Part shown: positions 28,177-36,226 of the stretch, piece after piece
Position numbering within the stretch: position 1 is the first letter of the stretch
Layout of the letters: each line of letters begins with the position of its first letter
Assembly: GCA_003676145.1 (NCBI GenBank)
Contig: NAUB01000018.1
Coordinates: 124,001-188,000 of the forward strand
Length of the DNA stretch: 64,000 nucleotides
Source of the DNA: a gamma proteobacterium symbiont of Stewartia floridana
GTDB taxonomy: Bacteria; Pseudomonadota; Gammaproteobacteria; Chromatiales; Chromatiaceae
Direction of reading: 5' to 3'
Notes under the pieces: generated by a model
Databases searched by the model: none
What the model was told of the DNA's origin: nothing
The model's input: only the letters and a program-made list of their open reading frames with translations
Translations under genes and position numbers: made by a program

Positions 28177-29016
28177 TTACTTTCTGGCGCCGGGGCCATT
28201 CAGTGGCAGGCCGTTGCTCATGTAGGTCAGGAAGTACTCCAGATTACGGTACTCCTCACCATGCGCCTTGAAGGGCTTGGCACGGACCTGTTTGTTACAG
28301 CCGGTGAAACGACGATGCAGTGTACCTACCGTACCCCACTTCGAGCGATAGACAGGAAAGTGTGTGGTATGTCCGAGAGCCGGGCTGAGAATCTCGGTAC
28401 GCAGAATCATACCTGCATTCTGCAAGTGACAATGGGCACAGGAGAAGTTCAATTGGCCACGACGGGTGTAGTAGAACTTTTTACCATCCTCATAGGCCGC
28501 CAGAGCTTTAGGATCATCACTGGGAACTACCACATTGGTGACCTGTCCGCGGGATTCGTATGAGAGGTAGGAGAGAATGCTGTTGATCGGCCCTTTTTTA
28601 TACTTCAAAGGCTTTTCACCATTTGCCTTGCGGCAGTTGTTGAGTGCCAGAGGCAGGGTCATGACCATACCCTTATCCTTGTCCCAGTGCGGATATTTAC
28701 CGGCCAGGGCAGGACCATCGGGAAAACAGTCCTTATAGGTTTTGCCGTTTGCAAAGGGGGTCTCCCACATGGCTTGCCCTTCATCGATGAAAGGCTCGTA
28801 GGGAGGAAACTCTTCGATGGCTTCCCAGTTTTCACGGCCAACCGGGTCGATGGAGTAGGCACCATTGATATAGTCCTGGGTCTCCACATTGGGAAAGCGT
28901 TTTTTGAAGAAATTCTGGAATGCGGCCAGATCTTCTTCAGGGGTTGTAGCCTGTGCGGATGCAACGAAGCCACAGGTAATGACCAGTAAGGTCAACTTAC
29001 GAAATAGATGTTTCAT
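28177..29016 (-). CDS. soxA: Sulfur oxidation c-type cytochrome SoxA
   Basis: SoxA with SoxX forms the SoxXA cytochrome that couples thiosulfate to the SoxYZ carrier in the periplasm. The 279 residues have a signal peptide (1-23), one haem site CAHCH at 193-197 and the later ligand cysteine C240 (FTGCNKQVRA), the residue expected to carry the persulfide. Only one CxxCH is present; C97 and C128 occupy the place of the second haem site of dihaem SoxA, so this is the monohaem type. It lies 51 nt downstream of soxX. Confidence 0.96.
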   Translation of the reverse strand: MKHLFRKLTLLVITCGFVASAQATTPEEDLAAFQNFFKKRFPNVETQDYINGAYSIDPVGRENWEAIEEFPPYEPFIDEGQAMWETPFANGKTYKDCFPDGPALAGKYPHWDKDKGMVMTLPLALNNCRKANGEKPLKYKKGPINSILSYLSYESRGQVTNVVVPSDDPKALAAYEDGKKFYYTRRGQLNFSCAHCHLQNAGMILRTEILSPALGHTTHFPVYRSKWGTVGTLHRRFTGCNKQVRAKPFKAHGEEYRNLEYFLTYMSNGLPLNGPGARK

Positions 29017-29067
29017 GTTATTTCAACCTCAAAGGAGTGCAGTCTTGATCTTTAGGAGTTGTATGAC

Positions 29068-29436
29068 TTAAAGGGTCCAGACGTACTCAACCACTTTTTT
29101 GAAATCAGACTCGGAAAGAATGCCGTGCTTACCAAAAGGTGGCATTGAGGATTCCGGGTTTTTAATGGTGGCGTCCCAGATCTGTTCGGTGAGTGCTTCC
29201 TTTGTAGGATAGCGGGATTTCATGGCGATTAATGCCGGTGCGATATTACCCGGTGAGGGTGCGCCGGCGATGTTGTGACAGGCCAGGCAGTTACCTTTTT
29301 TCCTGTCGAATGCGATTTTTTTGCCTTCTGCGACATCTGCATCGCTGGCCAGGAGAGTGGGGGAGACCAGAACTTGGCCGGCTATGACGCCAATCATACC
29401 GACTTTTCCAATCCACTTTTTGGTAGTACCAATCAT
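29068..29436 (-). CDS. soxX: Sulfur oxidation c-type cytochrome SoxX
   Basis: A 122-residue monohaem cytochrome: signal peptide (about 1-31), haem site CLACH at 50-54, and distal Met in SSMPPFGKHGIL (Met98). It passes electrons from the SoxXA reaction to the respiratory chain. ATG 29436 has a GGAGG six nt upstream; a TTG four codons earlier lies in front of that site and is not used. It is the first gene of soxXAKL, with its promoter in the space before the divergent GIY-YIG gene. Confidence 0.95.
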   Translation of the reverse strand: MIGTTKKWIGKVGMIGVIAGQVLVSPTLLASDADVAEGKKIAFDRKKGNCLACHNIAGAPSPGNIAPALIAMKSRYPTKEALTEQIWDATIKNPESSMPPFGKHGILSESDFKKVVEYVWTL

Positions 29437-29734
29437 CGTGTCCTCCAAGATGGGGGTTAATGTGGTTGTAACCTGTTGTTTAATAAGCTTTATTGAGTTT
29501 ATTTTAAGCTAACTGGATTACAACAAGTCGTTCTATTGCCATTGTCTCTCAGGACGAATTTTTGGCTGATTGCATTGTGATACTTTGTAGTAGACCCTGT
29601 AAAGTCCTGAAAGTAGCAAAAATTATAGTGGTAAACCATGGTATCGACTATGGGAATCTGATCTGGCTTGAATATCTGGTTATGATTAATGAAAAATAGC
29701 CTCGATAGAGTGATCGTCAAGCCGTGGTAAATCG

Positions 29735-30007
29735 ATGACAACAGCAGAGAAATCAGATTGGTATGTTTATATATTGAGATGTACTGATGATACGCTCTAC
29801 ACCGGCATAACCAATGACATCGATCGACGGGTTGATGAACACAATCGGGGGGTAGGTGCCAAATATACCCGTGGAAGAACCCCTGTCGAACTGGTCTTTA
29901 CTGAAACCCTGCCGGATCGAAGTGCTGCGTTACGTCGTGAGCTGGCAATCAAACGGATGAAAACCGCAGATAAGCAGCTGATGATCAATCAAACCGAATC
30001 GTCATGA
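29735..30007 (+). CDS. GIY-YIG domain protein (UPF0213 type)
   Basis: A 90-residue single-domain protein of the GIY-YIG nuclease fold, family UPF0213. The two motif halves are WYVYILRC and LYTGITNDIDRRVDEHN, with KYTRGRTPVEL after. The family has been linked to DNA repair or structure-specific cleavage, but most members are untested. The stop overlaps the convergent sprT stop region by 6 nt. It is transcribed away from the sox operon. Confidence 0.93.
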   Translation: MTTAEKSDWYVYILRCTDDTLYTGITNDIDRRVDEHNRGVGAKYTRGRTPVELVFTETLPDRSAALRRELAIKRMKTADKQLMINQTESS

Positions 30008-30526
30008 GGATTCACTCGGGATCAAACTGCTTCCACAGGCTCGGCAGAGATAGGTGACCCCGGAGATGATTCTGTTATGCCGGATGGCGCTGAGTCGATG
30101 TTGTCTGCAGAGGCAGTGATAATCGAAATAACGCATGCTGCGGGCTGCACTACTCGAGGTATCAAAACTGTGGCAGCGGTTTGCCGGTACCTTGAAGTAG
30201 CGCATGATTGATTGCCACTCTCTGCCATGGGGTCTGATCGATGGCCCATAGAGTCTGCGCGCAATCAGGTGAGCCACTTCATGAGGCACGGTCTGCTGAA
30301 GAAACCTTTCACCATATTGAGTCAATAGTGCTGAGTTATAGCGAATCTTCATCTGGCCGCTGCGATGGATCACCAACAGCCCAGCCGATCTGCCCTTCAG
30401 ATCAAACAGGATCTCTGGATTGCTGGGGGATAGCTTGAATCTTTGTTCAGCTGAAGCCAGAAACTGACGCGTTCTATCCCTTGCTGCAGTTTGCGCTTGT
30501 TGTTCTGTCATCTGCTCCATTGTCAT
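30002..30526 (-). CDS. sprT: SprT-family zinc protein
   Basis: A SprT-like metalloprotease-fold protein of 174 residues from ATG 30526. The HExxH-type site is HEVAH, with a third ligand likely in RPHGREW. Two C-terminal pairs (CLC and CRAC) form a zinc ribbon. Bacterial SprT function is not established; eukaryotic relatives (Spartan) cut DNA-protein crosslinks. Several in-frame starts compete (TTG 30544, ATG 30526, 30520, 30511); none has an ideal ribosome site. Confidence 0.9.
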   Translation of the reverse strand: MTMEQMTEQQAQTAARDRTRQFLASAEQRFKLSPSNPEILFDLKGRSAGLLVIHRSGQMKIRYNSALLTQYGERFLQQTVPHEVAHLIARRLYGPSIRPHGREWQSIMRYFKVPANRCHSFDTSSSAARSMRYFDYHCLCRQHRLSAIRHNRIISGVTYLCRACGSSLIPSESS

Positions 30527-30655
30527 CCGGCACTGGCCAATCAAAGCTGCAATATATCACCAGCTGAGCTTGCACCGGTAGGCCGATAGATCGGCTGCTT
30601 CAAGAAGTCTTAATAGGCGTTCAAAAAAATCCGTCAGCTGCGACTCAATGGGATT

Positions 30656-30680
30656 AAAAAAGCCCCTGAGAGCAGGGGCT
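30656..30680 (-). terminator. Intrinsic terminator after the DsrC-like gene
   Basis: Read on the minus strand, AGCCCCTG pairs with CAGGGGCT around a 4-nt loop, followed by five or six T residues. It lies a few bases after the stop of the DsrC-family gene. Confidence 0.9.
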
Positions 30681-30687
30681 GGAGGGA

Positions 30688-31032
30688 CTACATATAGTTT
30701 TTGGCCTCTTCTCCGGGATTGGGGAGTCCTGAGATACGCCAGGCTTCCCGGCAACCGCCAAACAGACGGGTTACACCATGTTTACCAAGGTGCATGATAC
30801 GACAGATATGTGACATCACCGGGAGTCCACCGGATTCAAGGTGTTGCTCACGAAGATAGAGAATCACAGACCAGTGATCGGGGGTTAGATGTTGGATGCC
30901 ATCCATTTGGGCAATCAATCTTCCGGTTTCCCGTGTCCATGCCTCCGTGTTGATCAGGAAGCCATCCTCATCAAACTCCAATGGTATGTTGCCTTTACCT
31001 TTCAGAGGCGCTTGTGTGGAAATCTGTGCCAT
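30688..31032 (-). CDS. DsrC-family protein without the conserved C-terminal cysteines
   Basis: A 114-residue DsrC/TusE-fold protein: IPLEFDEDGFLINTEAWTRE, LTPDHWSVILYLREQHLE and a C-terminal WRISGLPNPGEEAKNYM where true DsrC has GCKIAGLPKPTGCV-like and TusE ends in a single Cys. The penultimate Cys is absent and the second Cys position is replaced; the only cysteines are at about 77 and 94. It therefore cannot act as a standard sulfur relay and fits the cysteine-less, possibly regulatory subgroup (RspA type). ATG 31032 has GGAG 6 nt upstream. It has its own terminator and thus forms a single-gene unit. Confidence 0.87.
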   Translation of the reverse strand: MAQISTQAPLKGKGNIPLEFDEDGFLINTEAWTRETGRLIAQMDGIQHLTPDHWSVILYLREQHLESGGLPVMSHICRIMHLGKHGVTRLFGGCREAWRISGLPNPGEEAKNYM

Positions 31033-31214
31033 TACCAACTCCTTTAGTCGTTTCATCAGCAATGCATTTAGTAATAAGAAAAACTAATGCATCGATAAGC
31101 TATTGTATTGGATAATATAGACTGAAAAATTGATGATTCAAGATGAGAGTAATGGGGTTAGCCGCTGTCTAATTCAGGGATTTCTCTGCTTGTGTCTGAA
31201 CCGGAGAGGGTACT

Positions 31215-31724
31215 GTGAAAAGAATCCTGTTTTTGATCCTAACTCTGTTGCATCCGCTTCTGTTAAGCGCCGATGATGAAGCTACGATCAGCCAACCTAA
31301 CTACGACTCCCCCAAAGTGGTCTACGACTTCTTTCTTGATGAACCGGAGAAAATGTCTGCGGCCCTGTTCTGGATACGTTCGCTGATGAATCCCTTGACC
31401 GAATCCCCCTATGACATGGCGCCGGAGATGATGGACATCAAGGTGGTGATACACGGCACAGAGATCGTGACGCTGGTAAAGAAGAACTATGACAAGTACA
31501 AAGATGTGGTTGAACGTATGCGCTATTACGCAGCCCTCGGTGTTGAATTCAAGGTCTGTAATCTGGCCGCCAATGACTACGAATATGAGCTGAATGATTT
31601 TCATGAGTTCGTCGAATTGGTGCCATCAGCCTTTACCGAACTGGTGCATTGGCAGCAGCATGGCTATGCCCTGATCATCCCTCAGGTGCATATCCGCAGA
31701 AGAAGTCTCGAAGAGATACGCTGA
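31215..31724 (+). CDS. Exported DsrE-family protein
   Basis: A 169-residue DsrE/DsrF-like protein with a signal peptide (about 1-19). The DsrE fold shows in KVVYDFFLDEPEKMSAALFW, KVVIHGTEIVTLV, LGVEFKVCNLAAND (one Cys near 114) and a C-terminal HGYALIIPQ. Cytoplasmic DsrE proteins carry sulfur as persulfide; the exported variant would act in the periplasm, where Sox proteins work. It lies close to, but divergent from, the DsrC-like gene. Function is inferred from family and neighbours. Confidence 0.85.
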   Translation: MKRILFLILTLLHPLLLSADDEATISQPNYDSPKVVYDFFLDEPEKMSAALFWIRSLMNPLTESPYDMAPEMMDIKVVIHGTEIVTLVKKNYDKYKDVVERMRYYAALGVEFKVCNLAANDYEYELNDFHEFVELVPSAFTELVHWQQHGYALIIPQVHIRRRSLEEIR

Positions 31725-31917
31725 TGACGCCGCAGGCGGGTAAAAATTCATTCCACAGCTATGGAGTGCATCCATAGGACAGAATATCAATCAGATATCA
31801 AAAACATCCAAAGTCTGACCATTTTTAACAAATGTGTCATGAAAAGACGCGGCAGATCACAATCCCTATCGGCTAATGGATTTACTATACGCTGATTTTT
31901 TCAAGCAGTAGTCCCAC

Positions 31918-34572
31918 ATGTTAAGACCCAACCTGGTTATTACCCTGGCCATCGCCCTGTTGACCCTGATGATCTGGAATCTGCTCGGCGGAAGTTCCAG
32001 CGAACCACCCTGGCCGAAGCGTATCCAGGGCTTTTCGTTCTCTCCGGTCAGAGCCTGGCACGATCCGAGTCTTGGCCACTACCCGAGTGAAGCGGAGATC
32101 GAAGCGGATCTGTTGCTGCTGTCGGACAAGACTTACGCGGTACGCAGCTATTCGGTCAGTGGCAGTTATCAGGAGATACCCAGACTGGCGGAGCAACATG
32201 GCCTGAATGTGGCGCTCGGCGCCTGGATCGATGGTGATCAGGCAACAAACTCAGAGGAGATCGAAACCCTGATCTCACTCAGCAGACAACACCATAAAAA
32301 TGTCGTCCGGGTGATGGTTGGTAACGAAGCCCTCTACCGTGGTGACATCACACTGCAACAGGCGATCGACAACCTTAGCCTGGTCAAGCAGCGGGTCTGG
32401 GCGCCGGTCAGTCTTGCAGAGCCCTGGCATATCTGGCTGGAATATCCCCAGCTGGCTGAACATGTGGATTATATCGCAGCCCATATTCTGCCTTACTGGG
32501 AGGGGCAGTCTGTGGATGCGGCCGTCGATTTCACCGTACGCACATTTGAAAAGCTGCAACAGACCTTTCCCGACAAGCCGATCGTGATCGCCGAAGTGGG
32601 TTGGCCCAGTAACGGCAGGCCCAGGCGCGAGGCGACACCTTCGCAAGCGAACCAGGCCAGCTTTCTCAGGCGCTTCTTACAGGTAGCGGAAGAGCAGGGC
32701 TATATCTACTACGTGATGGAGGCGTTTGATCAACCCTGGAAAGAGCGGCAGGAGAGTGGGGTAGGAACCTACTGGGGTGTCTACGATATCGACAGGAGTG
32801 CCAAATTCACTTTTTCCGAACCGGTTGTCGATGTGCCCCACTGGCGTGAGTTGGCGGCTATCTCGATCCTGTTTGCTGTTATTGCTCTATTGTTCCTGTT
32901 TCGCGACAGTGAGGGTCTGCGCTCCAGTGGCCGGGGTTTTCTGGCGCTGGTTGCCTATGCTGCAGCCACTGGTTCGGTATGGATGTTCTACGACTATACC
33001 CGGCAATATATGACGCTGAATACCGTACTGGTAGGGATTGTGCTTTTTATCGGCATGTTGGGTGTTCTGGTGGTGCTGTTTGCCGAAGCGCATGAATGGG
33101 CAGAGTCTTTGTGGTTGAGACAGTGGCGTCGGCAGCCAAAGCGCAAGTTGGTGGAGGATGATGATCTGCCAATGGTTTCTATTCATGTGCCGGCCTACAA
33201 CGAACCGCCGGATATGATGATCGAAACGCTCGACTCTCTGGCCAGGTTGGATTACCCCAACTATGAAGTCCTGGTTATCGATAACAACACCAAGGATCCG
33301 CAGGTATGGAAGCCGGTTGAAGCACACTGTGAAAAACTGGGTCAGAGGTTTCGCTTCTTCCATCGGTCACCACTGGCCGGATTCAAAGCCGGGGCATTGA
33401 ATTTTACCCTGCAGGAGAGCCATCCTGATGCCCAGGTGATTGCGGTGATCGACAGTGATTATCAGATTGAAGCGAGTTGGTTGCGTGATCTGGTGCCGCT
33501 GTTTCAGCGCCAGCAGACAGCCATCGTCCAGTCGCCGCAAGACTATCGGGATGGCAGTGAAAACTGTTTCAAGGCGATGTGCCTGGCTGAGTACCGAGGT
33601 TTTTTTCACATCGGCATGGTTACCCGCAATGAGCGAAATGCGATCATTCAGCATGGCACCATGACCATGGTCAGACGCAGCGTGCTGGATGAGATTGGCG
33701 GTTGGGGTGAGTGGTGTATTACAGAGGATGCGGATCTGGGCTTGCGGGTATTTGAGCAGGGACACGAGGCGGTCTATATCCCAAAGAGTTATGGACGAGG
33801 CTTGATGCCGGACACCTTTCTCGATTTCAAGAAACAGCGTTTCCGTTGGGCCTACGGCGCGGTGCAAATTCTCAAGCACCATCTGGGAATGCTGTTTGCA
33901 ACCAGAACCAGTCAATTGACCCCAGGTCAACGCTACCACTTCATCGCCGGCTGGCTGCCCTGGTTTGCAGACGGATTCAATCTGTTTTTCAATATTGCCG
34001 CAATCACATGGTCTGCCTGCATGCTGATCTGGCCGGTGGATTTTACTGCCCCATTACCGTTGTTTGCCGTGCTACCGATGAGTCTTTTTGTTTTTAAGAT
34101 CCTGAAGATGTTCTTTCTCTATCGACGTCGCGTTGAAGCGACAGTACGCCAGAGTATCGCGGCAGCACTGGCAGGTCTGGCACTCTCCCACACGATTGCC
34201 CGAGCAATCGTGCAGGGCATCTGGACCAGTGGTCTACCCTTCTTCAGAACCCCCAAGCAGGCCAATAATTCGGGGCTTTTAAAAGCATTGCAGGATGCCC
34301 GTGAAGAGGCGCTGTTCTTTTTCGCCTTGTTGTTGGCGGCAACTGTGATCAATTGGCAGTATGGTGCTGATTCCCCGGATGCACAGATTTGGTCCATCGT
34401 GTTGCTGTTGCAGGCGATACCCTATGGTGCGGCAATCATTGTTTCCATGATCAGTGCCTTTCCCAACTTGTCGGCAAGGATTGTAGGTCCGATGGGAGTG
34501 ATGCCAGATACCCTTGAAGATCGAACTTCAGAGGTCGAGCCTGATATGTTGCTGCAAATCCGCGACAAGTAG
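31918..34572 (+). CDS. Membrane glucan synthase: GH17-like domain fused to GT2
   Basis: An 884-residue inner-membrane protein. After one N-terminal helix (5-24) comes a glycoside hydrolase family 17-like domain (about 35-295) with VGNEALYRGD and VIAEVGWPSNG, both acidic residues of the GH17 active site kept. Three helices (about 305-400) lead to a family 2 glycosyltransferase domain (about 415-640) with VIDSDYQIE, ITEDADLGLR and QRFRWAYGA (the QxxRW signature), then four or more C-terminal helices. NdvB-type enzymes with this layout make beta-1,3 or mixed glucans in the periplasm and outer layer. The glucan made here is inferred. Confidence 0.9.
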   Translation: MLRPNLVITLAIALLTLMIWNLLGGSSSEPPWPKRIQGFSFSPVRAWHDPSLGHYPSEAEIEADLLLLSDKTYAVRSYSVSGSYQEIPRLAEQHGLNVALGAWIDGDQATNSEEIETLISLSRQHHKNVVRVMVGNEALYRGDITLQQAIDNLSLVKQRVWAPVSLAEPWHIWLEYPQLAEHVDYIAAHILPYWEGQSVDAAVDFTVRTFEKLQQTFPDKPIVIAEVGWPSNGRPRREATPSQANQASFLRRFLQVAEEQGYIYYVMEAFDQPWKERQESGVGTYWGVYDIDRSAKFTFSEPVVDVPHWRELAAISILFAVIALLFLFRDSEGLRSSGRGFLALVAYAAATGSVWMFYDYTRQYMTLNTVLVGIVLFIGMLGVLVVLFAEAHEWAESLWLRQWRRQPKRKLVEDDDLPMVSIHVPAYNEPPDMMIETLDSLARLDYPNYEVLVIDNNTKDPQVWKPVEAHCEKLGQRFRFFHRSPLAGFKAGALNFTLQESHPDAQVIAVIDSDYQIEASWLRDLVPLFQRQQTAIVQSPQDYRDGSENCFKAMCLAEYRGFFHIGMVTRNERNAIIQHGTMTMVRRSVLDEIGGWGEWCITEDADLGLRVFEQGHEAVYIPKSYGRGLMPDTFLDFKKQRFRWAYGAVQILKHHLGMLFATRTSQLTPGQRYHFIAGWLPWFADGFNLFFNIAAITWSACMLIWPVDFTAPLPLFAVLPMSLFVFKILKMFFLYRRRVEATVRQSIAAALAGLALSHTIARAIVQGIWTSGLPFFRTPKQANNSGLLKALQDAREEALFFFALLLAATVINWQYGADSPDAQIWSIVLLLQAIPYGAAIIVSMISAFPNLSARIVGPMGVMPDTLEDRTSEVEPDMLLQIRDK

Positions 34573-34606
34573 TTTTGGATTAGTGTTAACAGGCCCTAGG
34601 ACCTGT

Positions 34607-35488
34607 TCATTGAGAGACCGCACTCAGCAGGTTAACAGGCCCGATCTCTTGCAACCTCTTCAGTCCCTCCTGGTTCATCACAAACAGGGAGCCGACATAA
34701 GCCATGGCATTGACAGAAATCTCATGCCAGCACTCTGTCGTACGTGGCACCAGCAGCATCCATTGGCTTGTCACCAGTAGATTGTAGGGAGCTGACGGGC
34801 GCTGGCCATGTGAGTCGGTGACTGTGGTGAGCGCCAGGTTTTCCAACATGCTGTAATAGAGTCGGTGACAATGACTCGCCGCCAGTTCCGGGTTATTGAG
34901 CAAACCCTCCGGCAGGCTGCAAAACCCATGTCTGAACGGCAGTCGGGGTAGTTGCGTGATAGTTTCAGTCTGATTCTGTTTGGCAAAAACCGCTGAGAAT
35001 GGAAAGGGTTCTGTTTCCCCATAGAGTGGTAAGGGCACCATTTGCAGATGCTTGTGTTTCTGGCTGGCGCCGGCATCTACCCCCGCATTATAGAAACCGA
35101 GACTGGGATACTCCGGCAGGCAGTGACAGAGAGCAGAAAAATCCGCTTTGGTCAGTAGATTATCCTGAGATTCGTAATCACGGGTGACGATCAGCAGGTG
35201 ATGATCAACCACATTGAACTTATTCAGGACCGCGATGTGTGATGGGGATATATCACACACTGTCAAGGAAGGTTCCGGAGGTAGAAACGGATTGAAATTG
35301 GGCTTCGTTTTCTGCTGTTGCCGTTTGCGTTTGATGTTTTCAGCCACACGAACCGTAAAACTCAATCCCTGTTGCTGGATCTTATATGACTGAGTCTCAA
35401 TCGTGTGCAGGCTGTGGTCTTCCATGGCCCGTTGAGTTGAGGTCAAAACCTTTTTCCACAGAGTGCCTTTCTCAAGCTCCATTGACAT
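34607..35488 (-). CDS. Ap4A phosphorylase-like (ATP adenylyltransferase) protein
   Basis: A 293-residue protein resembling the ATP adenylyltransferase/Ap4A phosphorylase family of the HIT superfamily, which splits diadenosine tetraphosphate to ATP and ADP. Key stretches are NPFLPPEPSLTV, VDHHLLIVTRDYESQ, FYNAGVDAGASQKHKHLQMVPLPL (the HxHxH-type catalytic triad in KHKHLQ) and a late NLLVTSQWMLLVPR. Several starts are possible (TTG 35509, ATG 35506, 35488, 35482); I use 35488, near the usual N-terminus, without a clear ribosome site. It follows ribE by 29 nt. Confidence 0.88.
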   Translation of the reverse strand: MSMELEKGTLWKKVLTSTQRAMEDHSLHTIETQSYKIQQQGLSFTVRVAENIKRKRQQQKTKPNFNPFLPPEPSLTVCDISPSHIAVLNKFNVVDHHLLIVTRDYESQDNLLTKADFSALCHCLPEYPSLGFYNAGVDAGASQKHKHLQMVPLPLYGETEPFPFSAVFAKQNQTETITQLPRLPFRHGFCSLPEGLLNNPELAASHCHRLYYSMLENLALTTVTDSHGQRPSAPYNLLVTSQWMLLVPRTTECWHEISVNAMAYVGSLFVMNQEGLKRLQEIGPVNLLSAVSQ

Positions 35489-35517
35489 GGCTGTTAAGAT
35501 TCCCATCAAGTAGCTGT

Positions 35518-36144
35518 TTAACTCTGTGTCATGCGCTGGTACAGCCCAGGCAGCAGATTTGTCACCGTATCGACGATCGCCTGGGTTTGCGGATCGATCT
35601 CGATGTTAACCCGGTCACCAATCTGACGGGTACCGATGTTGGTGCGTTGCAGGGTCTCCGGGATCAGGTTGACTTCAAACTCATTGGCTTCCACATCACC
35701 GATTGTCAGGCTGATACCGTCGATGCCGATGTAGCCTTTGGTGAAGATATACTTTGTCCAGGCTGTCGGCAGGGAGAATCTGATTTGATGGTTGTTTTCC
35801 GAGACTCTGACATCAACCACCTCGGCGGTACAGAGAATGTGTCCCGACATGGCATGGCCACCGATCTCATCGCCATATTTGGCTGCACGCTCAAAGTTGA
35901 CCGCATCACCCACCTCGAGTTCGCCAAGGTTGGTGACGTTCAGGGTCTCCTGCATCAGATCGAAATCGACCAGTTCAGCGTCGATCCGGGTTACCGTCAG
36001 GCAGCATCCATTATGGGCGATGGATGCTCCTGGGGTTAATCCTGTCAGTGCCTCTGAGGGGAAGCGTGCCCGGTGAGTGCGGAAGTTCTGTTTCTGTTCA
36101 ATGGCGACGATTTCGGCGGTGCCCTGAACAATGCCGGTAAACAT
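35518..36144 (-). CDS. ribE: Riboflavin synthase alpha chain
   Basis: Riboflavin synthase turns two 6,7-dimethyl-8-ribityllumazines into riboflavin and a pyrimidine. The 208 residues show the two tandem lumazine-binding barrels: [13 protein letters not shown] with [12 protein letters not shown], and [11 protein letters not shown] with [13 protein letters not shown] 36144 sits behind GGAGA at good distance; upstream codons in frame are not conserved. No FMN riboswitch is visible in the short space upstream. The ABC exporter lies upstream on the same strand. Confidence 0.96.
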   Translation of the reverse strand: MFTGIVQGTAEIVAIEQKQNFRTHRARFPSEALTGLTPGASIAHNGCCLTVTRIDAELVDFDLMQETLNVTNLGELEVGDAVNFERAAKYGDEIGGHAMSGHILCTAEVVDVRVSENNHQIRFSLPTAWTKYIFTKGYIGIDGISLTIGDVEANEFEVNLIPETLQRTNIGTRQIGDRVNIEIDPQTQAIVDTVTNLLPGLYQRMTQS

Positions 36145-36226
36145 CGAGACTCTCCTCAACTGATGGTCTGTTGCTGCTTATGATAACAACACTGAAGCCC
36201 TGAAAGTGAACTATTGGGTAGCCGGG

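Noticed and set aside
34588-34607. AACAGG/CCTGTT inverted repeat between converging genes
   Set aside because: Stem of only 6 bp, no T-run; not enough for a terminator call.
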